Shown here: in pieces, positions 46,668-57,071 of the stretch
Layout: the number at the start of each line of letters is the position of its first letter
Position numbering within the stretch: position 1 is the stretch's first letter
Assembly: GCA_964586175.1 (NCBI GenBank)
Contig: CAZPGL010000004.1
Coordinates: forward strand, 1-64,000
DNA: 64,000 nucleotides
Direction of reading: 5' to 3'
Source of the DNA: CAZPGL01 sp964586175
Lineage (GTDB): Bacteria; Actinomycetota; Acidimicrobiia; Acidimicrobiales; MedAcidi-G1
Translations under genes and position numbers: made by a program
Notes under the pieces: generated by a model
What the model saw: only the letters and a program-made list of their open reading frames with translations
The model's database searches: none
Told to the model about the DNA's origin: nothing

Positions 46668-47672
46668 TCAGCGGACCCGGGCCAGGGTGGCCCGGGCGAG
46701 GTCGGGGTCAACGTCGGCGACGACCTCGACGCCGGCGGGGCCGTCGAGGGCGAAGGTGAGGCCGTCGACGGCCTTCTTGTCCCTGGTCATGGCGGCCAGC
46801 AACTCGTCGTCGTCAGCGCCGTCGGGAAGACAGCCGGGCAGACCGTAGCCGTCGACGACCCGGCGGTGTTCGGCCACCCGGTCTGCGTCGATGCGGCCCA
46901 GACGGGCCGCCAACTCGGCGGCGTAGACCAACCCGATGGCCACCGCCTCGCCGTGGCGGAGGTCGTAGCGCCCGGTGGTCTCAACGGCATGGCCGAGGGT
47001 GTGCCCGTAGTTGAGCACGGCCCGGCGGCCGGCCTCGCGTTCGTCGGCCGCCACCACCTCGGCCTTGATGCCCACACAGCGGGCCACCCGGGCGTCGAAA
47101 TCCATGGCGTCGAGGTCGTCGCCGGTGAGGAAGTGGTACTTGGCCATCTCACCCAGACCACACCGCATCTCGCGTTCGGGCAGGGTGTCGAGGGTGGCCG
47201 TGTCGCAGAGCACCGCCGACGGCTGCCAGAAGGCGCCGACCAGGTTCTTGCCCTCCGGCAGGTTGACGCCGGTCTTGCCGCCCACCGCGGCGTCGATCTG
47301 GGCCAGCAGGGTGGTGGCCACGTGCACCACGGCGATGCCCCGGTGGTAGGAGGCGGCGGTGAAGCCGGCGACATCGGTGACGACGCCGCCACCGACCCCG
47401 ACCACACAGTCGGCGCGGGTGACACCCCATCGGGCCAGGTCACGACACAGCGACTCTACGGTGGCCATGGTCTTGGCCGCCTCGCCGTCGGGAACGGTGA
47501 ACACCCGATGCTCGACGCCGGGGTCGACGTCGACACCGACACCTGCCTGGGTGATGACGGCGACCCGTCGAACCCCAGCCGGGATCACCGAGGCCAGCGA
47601 ATCGGCGGCCCCCCGGCCGACCAGCACCGGGTAGGCCCGGTCGTCGGCCAGGGGCACCTCGACCCGGATCAT
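46668..47672 (-). CDS. aroB: 3-dehydroquinate synthase
   Basis: Second step of the shikimate pathway. 334 aa. The NAD-binding loop is GVGGGVVTDVAGFTA, with ATTLLAQIDAAVGGKTGVN following. The zinc ligands are Glu in LGEMAKYHFL and His in NYGHTLGHAVE and LRHGEAVAIG. The ATG overlaps the aroK stop (ATGA). The gap to aroQ is 17 nt, so aroK-B-Q form one unit. Confidence 0.97.
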   Translation of the reverse strand: MIRVEVPLADDRAYPVLVGRGAADSLASVIPAGVRRVAVITQAGVGVDVDPGVEHRVFTVPDGEAAKTMATVESLCRDLARWGVTRADCVVGVGGGVVTDVAGFTAASYHRGIAVVHVATTLLAQIDAAVGGKTGVNLPEGKNLVGAFWQPSAVLCDTATLDTLPEREMRCGLGEMAKYHFLTGDDLDAMDFDARVARCVGIKAEVVAADEREAGRRAVLNYGHTLGHAVETTGRYDLRHGEAVAIGLVYAAELAARLGRIDADRVAEHRRVVDGYGLPGCLPDGADDDELLAAMTRDKKAVDGLTFALDGPAGVEVVADVDPDLARATLARVR

Positions 47673-48205
47673 CGGTGTGCTCCGACCGCGTCGAGGGCGA
47701 GGATGGTGTCGACCACCTCGTCGACGGCGCACCCGTCGGTGTCGACCACCGCGTCGGCGGCCGCGGCGTAGGCCGGGCCGCGCTCGTCGCAGAGGCGCTG
47801 GAGCACGGCCAGCGGATCGCCGCCCGCCAGCAGCGGTCGGCCGGTGCCGTCACCGACCCGCCCGGCCAGCGTCTCCGGGGCGGCCCGCAGCCATACCACC
47901 ACGGCCCTGGCGGCCAGCAGGGCCCGGTTCTCAGGCCGGATGAGCACCCCGCCACCCGTGGACAACACGATCGGCTGATCCATCTCGAGCACCCGGGACA
48001 GGGTTGTGGCCTCGGCGTCGCGGAAGCCCGACTCACCCGACTCGGCGAACAACACGCCGATGGTGCGGCCGGTGTCGTTCTGGATCCAGAGGTCCAGATC
48101 GACATGCCGGCGCGGGACGCGGGCCGCCACCGCGGCGCCCACCGCCGACTTCCCGGCTCCCATGAGCCCCACCAAGGCCAGGTGGGGAGGCGTGTCTTCG
48201 ACCAT
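47669..48205 (-). CDS. aroK: Shikimate kinase
   Basis: Phosphorylates shikimate. 178 aa. P-loop GLMGAGKSAVG (residues 13-23), shikimate-binding DLDLWIQNDTG and LSTGGGVLIRPENR, and the LID arginine in DGTGRPLLAG. The ATG at 48205 follows TAGCCT by 8 nt, so this gene probably starts a leaderless transcript. In other actinobacteria aroC lies directly upstream; here only 41 bp separate aroK from the peptidase gene. Confidence 0.96.
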   Translation of the reverse strand: MVEDTPPHLALVGLMGAGKSAVGAAVAARVPRRHVDLDLWIQNDTGRTIGVLFAESGESGFRDAEATTLSRVLEMDQPIVLSTGGGVLIRPENRALLAARAVVVWLRAAPETLAGRVGDGTGRPLLAGGDPLAVLQRLCDERGPAYAAAADAVVDTDGCAVDEVVDTILALDAVGAHR

Positions 48206-48213
48206 GACGGCCC

Positions 48214-48219
48214 AGGCTA
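48214..48219 (-). promoter_or_regulatory. -10 element (TAGCCT) of aroK
   Basis: TAGCCT ends 8 nt before the aroK ATG, with no Shine-Dalgarno in between. The hexamer is identical to that before def. Confidence 0.6.
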
Positions 48220-48246
48220 CCGATGCGACCTCGTCCGGCCGGGTGA

Positions 48247-48708
48247 TTACCCGAGGACCAGCCCGACCACGACCGTCGCCACGAGCAGGGGCGGGCCGAA
48301 CGGCAGCGCCTGGCCCGAGCGGCGCACCAACGCCCCGACCAGCACCGCGACACAGGCCCCGACCAGGGTCCACGCCACCGCGGCGACGATCTGGCTGCCG
48401 ACCGTCCAACCCAGCCACCACCCGAGGGGGGCCGCCAGGCGCACGTCGCCGCCACCCAGGCCGTCGCCGACGACCAACCGCACCACGACCAGGACCCCGG
48501 CGAAGCCCGACAGACCCAACGCCGCCCACCCCCACGACCCGCGGTCCGCTCCGGCGAGGACGGCACCGGAATGCAGGACCACCAGGCCACACAACAGCAC
48601 CAGGACCATGAGTGTCGGGAGACGGCGGTGGCGCAGGTCGGCCCGGGCCAGCAGCAGGCCACAGGCAATCAGCCACCAGAACGCCAGGCTGTCGAGCAGG
48701 TCGGCCAT
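48247..48708 (-). CDS. A24 prepilin peptidase, methylase-less
   Basis: 153 aa polytopic membrane aspartic peptidase with about five to six hydrophobic segments. The two catalytic Asp are in ARADLRHRRLP (about residue 24) and the GDGLGGGDVRLAAPLG motif (GxGD-type, about residue 88). The N-terminal methyltransferase domain of PilD is absent. M. tuberculosis has a similar gene in the same place (next to aroE). No pilin genes are nearby, so its substrate is unknown. Confidence 0.87.
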   Translation of the reverse strand: MADLLDSLAFWWLIACGLLLARADLRHRRLPTLMVLVLLCGLVVLHSGAVLAGADRGSWGWAALGLSGFAGVLVVVRLVVGDGLGGGDVRLAAPLGWWLGWTVGSQIVAAVAWTLVGACVAVLVGALVRRSGQALPFGPPLLVATVVVGLVLG

Positions 48709-48726
48709 GTCGACCGGCGGGTCCGG

Positions 48727-49584
48727 TCAGCGACCCGCCAGCGCTGCTCGCGCCGCGGCGGCCATGGCGTCGACCGGTGCCGCCTGGCCGGTCCACAGGG
48801 TGAACGCCCGGGCGGCCTGGTGGAGCAGCATCGACAACCCGTGGTGGGCCTCGACCCCCCGCTCACGGAGGGCGGCCACCCAGGGGGTCTCCAGCGGGTG
48901 GTAGATCAGGTCAACGGCGACCTGCCCGGGGTGGAGGAGCGCCACGTCGACGGGCAGCCCGGGATCGCCGGCCATGCCGACCGAGGTGGCGTTGACCACC
49001 AGATCGGCCTCGGCCACCGTCTCGGGTCCGCCGACCCGCCCGACGGGACCGGCGAGGGCCGCGGTGGCCTCGGCCCGGGCCACCGTGCGGTTGACCACGG
49101 TGACCTCGGCGGCACCGGCGGTTCCCAGCGCATCGACGACGGCGCGGGCCGCTCCGCCCGCCCCCAGGACCACCACCCGGAGCCCCGACGGATGGAGACC
49201 CGTGTCGGCGGCCAGACCGTCGAGGAACCCGCCGCCGTCGGTGTTGTGCCCAATGAGCCGATCACCGTCGGGCACCACGCAGTTCACCGCACCGAGGCGC
49301 ATGGCCGCCGGAGTGCAGTCGTCGACGAGGGCGGCGACGTCGTCCTTGTGGGGCATGGTGACCGACAGGCCGCCCAATCCCAGGGCCCGCATGCCGTCGA
49401 GGGCCCGGGCCGCGTCGCCGGGTGCCACGTCGGCGGCCACGAAGAGCCAGTCCAGCCCGGTAGCGGCGAACGCGGCGTTCAACAGCGTGGGCGACAGCGA
49501 ATGGCCGATCGGCGATCCGATCACCGCGGCCACCAGGGTCTGCCCGCTCACCGGCGGTCGCTGGTCGATCGGAGTCTCAGCCAC
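48727..49584 (-). CDS. aroE: Shikimate dehydrogenase
   Basis: Fourth step of the shikimate pathway. 285 aa. Substrate site SPIGHSLSPTLLNAAF (about residues 24-39), catalytic Lys in LSVTMPHKDDV and the matching Asp in GHNTDGGGFLDGL. The NADP domain has VVLGAGGAARAVVDAL and the VNRTVARAE loop. The GTG at 49584 overlaps the mltG stop by 8 nt. Confidence 0.95.
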   Translation of the reverse strand: MAETPIDQRPPVSGQTLVAAVIGSPIGHSLSPTLLNAAFAATGLDWLFVAADVAPGDAARALDGMRALGLGGLSVTMPHKDDVAALVDDCTPAAMRLGAVNCVVPDGDRLIGHNTDGGGFLDGLAADTGLHPSGLRVVVLGAGGAARAVVDALGTAGAAEVTVVNRTVARAEATAALAGPVGRVGGPETVAEADLVVNATSVGMAGDPGLPVDVALLHPGQVAVDLIYHPLETPWVAALRERGVEAHHGLSMLLHQAARAFTLWTGQAAPVDAMAAAARAALAGR

Positions 49585-50998
49585 AACCCAGATTCTTGTC
49601 TTTGCAGACCTGGACGGCAGCAGCGAATTCCTCGCTGGTGACGGCGAAGGTGTGGGCTCCGGCGACGCCGTCCTCATCGGTGCGCACGTAGTACATCCAG
49701 GGACCGTCCGCCGGCGCCACCGCGGCCTCCAACGACGCCCGCCCCGGTGCCGAGATCGGGGTGAGCGGCAGACCCGGCACGGCCCTCGTGTTCCACGGCG
49801 ATTCGCTGGCCAAGTCCTCGCTGGTGAGCGGTTCGCCGGCCGTCTTGCCCACCGCATACCGGGTGGAGGCGTCGATGCCCAGCAGCCAGTCCTGCTCGAT
49901 GCGGTTGTGGATCACCCGGCTGATCTTCGCCCGATCGCCTTCGATGCGGGCCTCCTCTTCGATCAGCGAGGCGATGATCAGCGCCTCGTACGGTGTGACG
50001 CCCAGAGCGGCGGCCCTGTCGACCAGGTCGATCTCGTCGACGACGGCGAGGAACTGGGCATGCATCCGCATCACCAGGCTGATCTCATCGGTGAGGGTGG
50101 CGTCGTCGAGTTGATACGTGTCGGGGAAGAACATGCCCTCGTAGAACGGCAAGGGGAACTCGGCCGGATAGTGCTCCCACCGGACGACGTCGCTGGCGAA
50201 GGCCTCACGGAGCTGCGCCTCGCTGTAGGTGGGCATGCGGTCCTTCAGACGCACCACCATCTGCTCGATGGTGAGCCCCTCGGGCACGGTGACCCGGACC
50301 ACCTCGGGGGGGATCGGCCCCTCGTTGAGCACGTCGACCGCCGCCTGGAAGGTCAGATGCTCCTGGAGGACATAGTCACCGGCCTGGAACGAGTACTCGA
50401 CGTCGGCGGGGCAGTCGATCAGCCACCGCAGCATCGAGGGGCAGCGCATCCACTGGCGGAACATGGTCGGATGGTCGATGACCCCGGCCGTGCCCAGCGC
50501 CGCCGCCACGTCGTTGGCCGACCAGCCCGTTTCGATCACGAACGCGACCTCATCGCCGGGTGGGGCGTCGGGGACCAGCATGGCGTTGACCCAGGCGTCG
50601 ATCCAGCGGAAGGCGAACACGGTGCCGACGATGAGCAGCACCACGACGAGCCCCCATCGCGGGATCGGACCCACCGACGGGCGGTGGCGCACCCAGCGCA
50701 CGTCGGGGCTGGCTTCGGCACCCGGGGTGAACACCGTGCCGTCACTGTCATCGTCGTAGATCGACGGACCCCACACCGCCGGCTCGGTGACCGCAACGTC
50801 GGCAGGGACCACCGGCACGCCGTCGGATGCCACGGTCGGCAGATCGTACGGGTCGGCTCCGGCGTCGGGGTCCTGCGCCGGCCCACCCGACAGACGGGCC
50901 CCGATGGTCGCCGACGAACGCCCCGACGGGGCCAGATCGGCCGACGATCGGGGGGCGTCACCCTCGGGCGCCTCGTCAGGCCTGTCGTCGTGGGTCAC
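49577..50998 (-). CDS. mltG: Endolytic murein transglycosylase MltG
   Basis: Cuts nascent peptidoglycan strands and sets glycan length. 473 aa. A cytoplasmic, acidic, disordered N-terminus of about 110 residues precedes one membrane helix (GLVVVLLIVGTVFAF). The YceG domain follows, with the catalytic Glu in IASLIEEEARIEGDRAKIS and SPWNTRAVPGLPLTPI near the C-terminus. The GTG start overlaps the ruvX stop. Functionally it pairs with the class A penicillin-binding protein at the other end of the window. Confidence 0.94.
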   Translation of the reverse strand: MTHDDRPDEAPEGDAPRSSADLAPSGRSSATIGARLSGGPAQDPDAGADPYDLPTVASDGVPVVPADVAVTEPAVWGPSIYDDDSDGTVFTPGAEASPDVRWVRHRPSVGPIPRWGLVVVLLIVGTVFAFRWIDAWVNAMLVPDAPPGDEVAFVIETGWSANDVAAALGTAGVIDHPTMFRQWMRCPSMLRWLIDCPADVEYSFQAGDYVLQEHLTFQAAVDVLNEGPIPPEVVRVTVPEGLTIEQMVVRLKDRMPTYSEAQLREAFASDVVRWEHYPAEFPLPFYEGMFFPDTYQLDDATLTDEISLVMRMHAQFLAVVDEIDLVDRAAALGVTPYEALIIASLIEEEARIEGDRAKISRVIHNRIEQDWLLGIDASTRYAVGKTAGEPLTSEDLASESPWNTRAVPGLPLTPISAPGRASLEAAVAPADGPWMYYVRTDEDGVAGAHTFAVTSEEFAAAVQVCKDKNLGCG

Positions 50999-51423
50999 CG
51001 GTCCTCCAGCGGTCGCCAGGCGTCCAGCCAGGCCTGCAGCATCACCGCGGCCGCCACCTGGTCGACGACCTGTCGACCGGCTGGGCCGGTCAGCCCCTGT
51101 TCCCGGAGGGAGCGTTCCGCGGTGACCGTGGTCAGACGCTCATCGTAGGTCTCGACCGGTACCGGAAGGGTGGCGCGTAGTTGCTCAGCCTCGGCGAGCA
51201 TCGTCCGCGCCATGGGTCCCACCGAACCGTCCAGCGAGTAGGGAACCCCCACCACGACGATCCCGGCCTCCCACTCGTCGACGAGGGCGGCGATGGCCCG
51301 GTGCTCGCCAACCCGGTCGCCGGTGCGGTGCACCACGTCGGCGGGGGTGGCCAGGCGGCCGTCGGAGTCGCTGACCGCCACGCCGATCCGTTTCGTGCCA
51401 AGGTCGAGGCCGAGGGCCCGCAC
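50995..51423 (-). CDS. ruvX: YqgF/RuvX RNase H-like nuclease
   Basis: 142 aa. RNase H fold with the first catalytic Asp in LGLDLGTKRIGVAVSDSDG (Asp7), the Glu/Asp region in TYDERLTTVTAERSL, and a final Asp in VDQVAAAVMLQAWLD. In E. coli the protein matures 16S rRNA; it is also described as a putative Holliday-junction resolvase. The GTG start is 5 nt after alaS and overlaps mltG, the conserved order. Confidence 0.94.
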   Translation of the reverse strand: MRALGLDLGTKRIGVAVSDSDGRLATPADVVHRTGDRVGEHRAIAALVDEWEAGIVVVGVPYSLDGSVGPMARTMLAEAEQLRATLPVPVETYDERLTTVTAERSLREQGLTGPAGRQVVDQVAAAVMLQAWLDAWRPLEDR

Positions 51424-51428
51424 GGCGG

Positions 51429-54005
<2,577 letters not shown>

Positions 54006-54014
54006 GGCTGGCAC

Positions 54015-54020
54015 AGCCTA
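54015..54020 (-). promoter_or_regulatory. -10 element (TAGGCT) of alaS
   Basis: TAGGCT ends 9 nt before the alaS ATG (and abuts an in-frame GTG). The spacing is at the long end of the leaderless range. The 160 bp further upstream hold a GGGACA/TGTCCC hairpin (54118-54137) of unknown role. Confidence 0.5.
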
Positions 54021-54179
54021 CCGGCGCGCCCCCGGCGGCCTGCCGACCGGCGTGTCACGGCAGCGGTGACAGCGGCTACGTACCGACCGTGGACGGCCAG
54101 GCCGGACGACCTCAAGCGGGACATCGGGGACTGTCCCTCCCGTCACCCTTGTGTACGACCCGGGTTTGGGGGTCAGGGG

Positions 54180-54449
54180 TCAGCGGTGATGGCGGTGGGA
54201 GGCGTACTCGTGGCGCAGACGGGTCCGGGTCTCATGGGCCTCGGACCGGCCATCACGGGACGCCGCAGCCAGATCATCGCCGAACCGGCGAACCCGGCGC
54301 ACGGCGTCGGAGCCCCGGCGGGCCAGATCGCGCCGCACGTGCTCGGGGGTGTAGCGCCGCACCGCCCCGTGCAGTTTGCGCTGCAACCAGGCCCACGTCG
54401 TGAGCCCGGCTGCCCAGCCGGCCAACAGCCAGAACAGGCGTCGCCGCAT
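54180..54449 (-). CDS. Small basic membrane protein next to alaS
   Basis: 89 aa, function unknown. One hydrophobic segment at the N-terminus (LFWLLAGWAAGLTTWAWL) is followed by a strongly basic, Arg/His-rich helical tail. A protein of this size and layout commonly stands between DUF948 and alaS in actinobacteria (DUF6167-like), but I cannot confirm the family. It starts 25 nt after the DUF948 gene. Confidence 0.75.
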   Translation of the reverse strand: MRRRLFWLLAGWAAGLTTWAWLQRKLHGAVRRYTPEHVRRDLARRGSDAVRRVRRFGDDLAAASRDGRSEAHETRTRLRHEYASHRHHR

Positions 54450-54474
54450 CAGGCCCCGCCCCCCGGCCGGCCGG

Positions 54475-54894
54475 TCACGCCGCTCCCCCGCCGGCCTGCG
54501 GCTCGTCGTCGACGACCACAGCCTCGATGGCGCCCTGATGGGGGCGATGCCGCAACCGGGCCAGGAAGCGCCCGATCCCGCCAGCCACCGAGGCGGCCCG
54601 GATCAGCGGCGGCGACAGGGCCCGATAGGTGAGCCGCGATGCGGCGTCGACGGTGGCCGAGATGTTCTCCGCCGTGTCGAGCAGGCCGTCGACCCGCTCC
54701 ATGCCGTCGGTGGCCTGATCAACCGCCCGGCGCAGGTCGTGGACCATCGGCACCGTCTGCTCCCGCAACTCATCGACCGTCTCGCGCAACGTCCGCAGGG
54801 TGCGCACCAGCGACACCACGGCCAGGGTGAGGGCGGCCACCGCGGCCAGACACACCACGGCGACGAGCACCGCGGCCAGATCGCCGCCGCTCAT
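54475..54894 (-). CDS. DUF948 membrane protein
   Basis: 139 aa. An N-terminal transmembrane helix (AAVLVAVVCLAAVAALTLAV) is followed by a coiled-coil typical of DUF948 (LRTLRETVDELREQTVPMV), with regularly spaced hydrophobic residues. Function is unknown. The ATG overlaps the rarA stop (ATGA), so the two are co-translated. Confidence 0.85.
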   Translation of the reverse strand: MSGGDLAAVLVAVVCLAAVAALTLAVVSLVRTLRTLRETVDELREQTVPMVHDLRRAVDQATDGMERVDGLLDTAENISATVDAASRLTYRALSPPLIRAASVAGGIGRFLARLRHRPHQGAIEAVVVDDEPQAGGGAA

Positions 54895-56204
54895 GCGTCG
54901 ACACCCCCGCTCGCACCATCGTCGTGAGCGGCCATCCGGCGCGCCACCTCCTGCTCGAACCCGTGGTCGCTCGGAGCGTAGTAGACGTGGCCCGCCACCT
55001 CGTCGGGCCGGTGGGCCTGGGGCACCCACCCCCGCGGGTCATCGTGGGGGTACACGTAGCCGTCACCGTGGCCCAGGGTGGCCGCCCCCTTGTAGTGGGC
55101 GTCCCGCAGGTGCATGGGCACCTCGCCCGACCCGGCGGCCCGGGCGTCGGCGGTGGCGGCACCCAGCCCGGTGGTCACCCGGTTCGACTTGGGTGCGGTG
55201 GCCAGGTGCACGACGGCCTGGGCCAGGTTCAGCCGGGCCTCGGGCAGGCCCACGAACTCGACGGCCCGGGCCGCAGCGTCAGCGACCACCAGGGCCATAG
55301 GGTCGGCCATGCCGACGTCCTCGCTGGCCAGGATCACCAGTCGGCGGGCGATGAACCGGGCGTCCTCGCCGGCGTCGAGCATGCGGGCCAGCCAGTACAG
55401 GCCGGCGTCGGCGTCCGAGCCTCGGATGCTCTTGATGAAAGCGCTGGCGATGTCGTAGTGGGCGTCACGCCCGTAGCGCAGGGCCTTGGTCCCCAGGGCG
55501 GCCTCAGCGTCCTCGAGGGTCACCTCGGTACCCTCCCGGCCGATGGCCAGGGCCGCGGCCACCTCGAGGCTGGTGAGGGCCTGGCGACCGTCACCACCTG
55601 AACGGTCGGCCAACAGGTCCACGGCCTCATCGGTGGCCGTCACCCCCTCAGCCTCGAGCCCCCGGGCCAGCAGCACCCGCACGGCGTCGTCGGACAGCAG
55701 CTCCAGGCGGAACAGGGTCGACCGAGACAGCAGCGGCGGGTTGACCTCGAAGAACGGGTTCTCGGTGGTGGCGCCGATCAGCACCAGCAGCCCCGACTCG
55801 ACCGACGGGAGCAGGGCGTCCTGTTGGGCCTTGTTGAACCGGTGGACCTCGTCGAGAAACAGGATGGTGCCGACGTCCCGCTCGCCGAGCCGGGCCTGGG
55901 CCCGGGCCACCACCTCCCGCACGTCCTTCACGCTGGCGCTGACCGCCGACAACTCCTCGAACTCGGCGGCCGTCACCCGGGCGATGAGCCGGGCCAGCGA
56001 CGTCTTGCCCGTCCCCGGCGGACCCCACAGCACCACCGACGACAGCCGGTCGGTCTCGATGAGGCGACGCAGCGGCCGCCCCGGCGCCAAGAGGTGGTCC
56101 TGACCGACCACGTCGTCGAGGCGCACCGGGCGCAGCCGATCGGCCAGCGGCGATCGCCGGGCCAGCCGGTCGGCCGCCGCGGCGGCGAACAGGTCGTCGG
56201 ACAT
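54891..56204 (-). CDS. rarA: Replication-associated recombination ATPase RarA (MgsA)
   Basis: 437 aa AAA+ ATPase acting at stalled forks, related to clamp loaders. VLWGPPGTGKTSLARLIA is Walker A (about residues 58-75), ILFLDEVHRFNKAQQD Walker B, GATTENPFFEVNPPLLSRS sensor 1 with the arginine finger. The C-terminal tetramerisation domain has the end block GHGDGYVYPHDD. TAGGTT lies 7 nt before the ATG, so the mRNA is probably leaderless. Confidence 0.96.
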   Translation of the reverse strand: MSDDLFAAAAADRLARRSPLADRLRPVRLDDVVGQDHLLAPGRPLRRLIETDRLSSVVLWGPPGTGKTSLARLIARVTAAEFEELSAVSASVKDVREVVARAQARLGERDVGTILFLDEVHRFNKAQQDALLPSVESGLLVLIGATTENPFFEVNPPLLSRSTLFRLELLSDDAVRVLLARGLEAEGVTATDEAVDLLADRSGGDGRQALTSLEVAAALAIGREGTEVTLEDAEAALGTKALRYGRDAHYDIASAFIKSIRGSDADAGLYWLARMLDAGEDARFIARRLVILASEDVGMADPMALVVADAAARAVEFVGLPEARLNLAQAVVHLATAPKSNRVTTGLGAATADARAAGSGEVPMHLRDAHYKGAATLGHGDGYVYPHDDPRGWVPQAHRPDEVAGHVYYAPSDHGFEQEVARRMAAHDDGASGGVDA

Positions 56205-56211
56205 GCCGCCG

Positions 56212-56217
56212 AACCTA
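56212..56217 (-). promoter_or_regulatory. -10 element (TAGGTT) of rarA
   Basis: TAGGTT ends 7 nt before the rarA ATG, and its TAG is also the stop codon of the upstream TIM-barrel gene. The hexamer is identical to that of hisG. Confidence 0.6.
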
Positions 56218-57060
56218 CCGGGCGGCCGACGACCACACCGCGGCGCAGGCCCGGGCCTGGCGTCCGGCGAACCGGTCCACACCTTCGGCGGCCAGGGCGT
56301 GGTTGAACACCTCGGGGGCCAGGATCGGCTCGGCCCCGATGGCGGCCAGGCCGTCCGCCAGGCCGGCGAAATCGACCACCCCGTCGCCCGGAAGCCCTCG
56401 GGCCGTCATGGCCTCGGCCAACAGATCGTCACCAGCGACCGGTGCAGCGTCACACAGCTGGACCACCTGGATCGCGCCGCCGGGCATGGTCGCCAGCACG
56501 TCGGTCGACGGTCCGCCGGGCTGACGCTGCCAGTGCCAGGTGTCGATCATGACCCCGCCGTTGGGCCGACCGGCCCGTTCGACCAGGTCCCAGGCGGCCG
56601 CCAAGGTGGGAATCGCCGACCAAGGCAGGAACTCGAGGGCCACCCGCACTCCCCGGGCCGCCGCCCGGTCGCAGAGGCGGGCAAAGCCCTCGACGGCGCC
56701 GTCAGGATCGGCCAGTTCGGCCTCCATGGTGACGGCGATGATCTGGTCGGCCCCCAGGGCCTGGGCGGTGTCGAGGGCCAGGTCGGTGTCGGCGTCGGCC
56801 GAGACACCGGACGCGGTGGCCCATGCGGTGACCGCCTCGACCACGTCGACGGTGAGCCCCCGGTCGTGGATGCGACGCCGCAGTCCGGCCAGGTCACCGT
56901 CGGGGGCGGCGGCCATGACATGCAGCGTCCACAGCGACAGGCCGCCGAAGCCATGACCAGCCGCGGCGTCCAGCCAGCAGTCGACCTCGGCGCCGTCGAC
57001 GCCGAACGGGTCGGCGGTCAACGTCGAACAACACAGGGCGAGATCGGCGGGCGACGTCAC
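56215..57060 (-). CDS. Sugar phosphate isomerase/epimerase-like TIM barrel
   Basis: 281 aa of the xylose-isomerase-like/AP-endonuclease-2 superfamily. Metal-ligand positions are visible as Glu in ALEFLPW, Asp-x-His in GVMIDTWHW, and Glu in PILAPEVFN near the C-terminus. Members are sugar isomerases, epimerases or inositol-catabolism enzymes; no substrate can be given. GTG start with AGGGGCG 5 nt upstream, 11 nt after aspS, so it is likely in the hisS-aspS transcript. Confidence 0.82.
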   Translation of the reverse strand: MTSPADLALCCSTLTADPFGVDGAEVDCWLDAAAGHGFGGLSLWTLHVMAAAPDGDLAGLRRRIHDRGLTVDVVEAVTAWATASGVSADADTDLALDTAQALGADQIIAVTMEAELADPDGAVEGFARLCDRAAARGVRVALEFLPWSAIPTLAAAWDLVERAGRPNGGVMIDTWHWQRQPGGPSTDVLATMPGGAIQVVQLCDAAPVAGDDLLAEAMTARGLPGDGVVDFAGLADGLAAIGAEPILAPEVFNHALAAEGVDRFAGRQARACAAVWSSAAR

Positions 57061-57071
57061 GACGGCGCCCC

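Noticed and set aside
54021..54179. Possible small RNA or gene between alaS and the next gene
   Set aside because: Only a 6-bp hairpin (54118-54137) is seen, without a promoter or U-tract to support a transcript.
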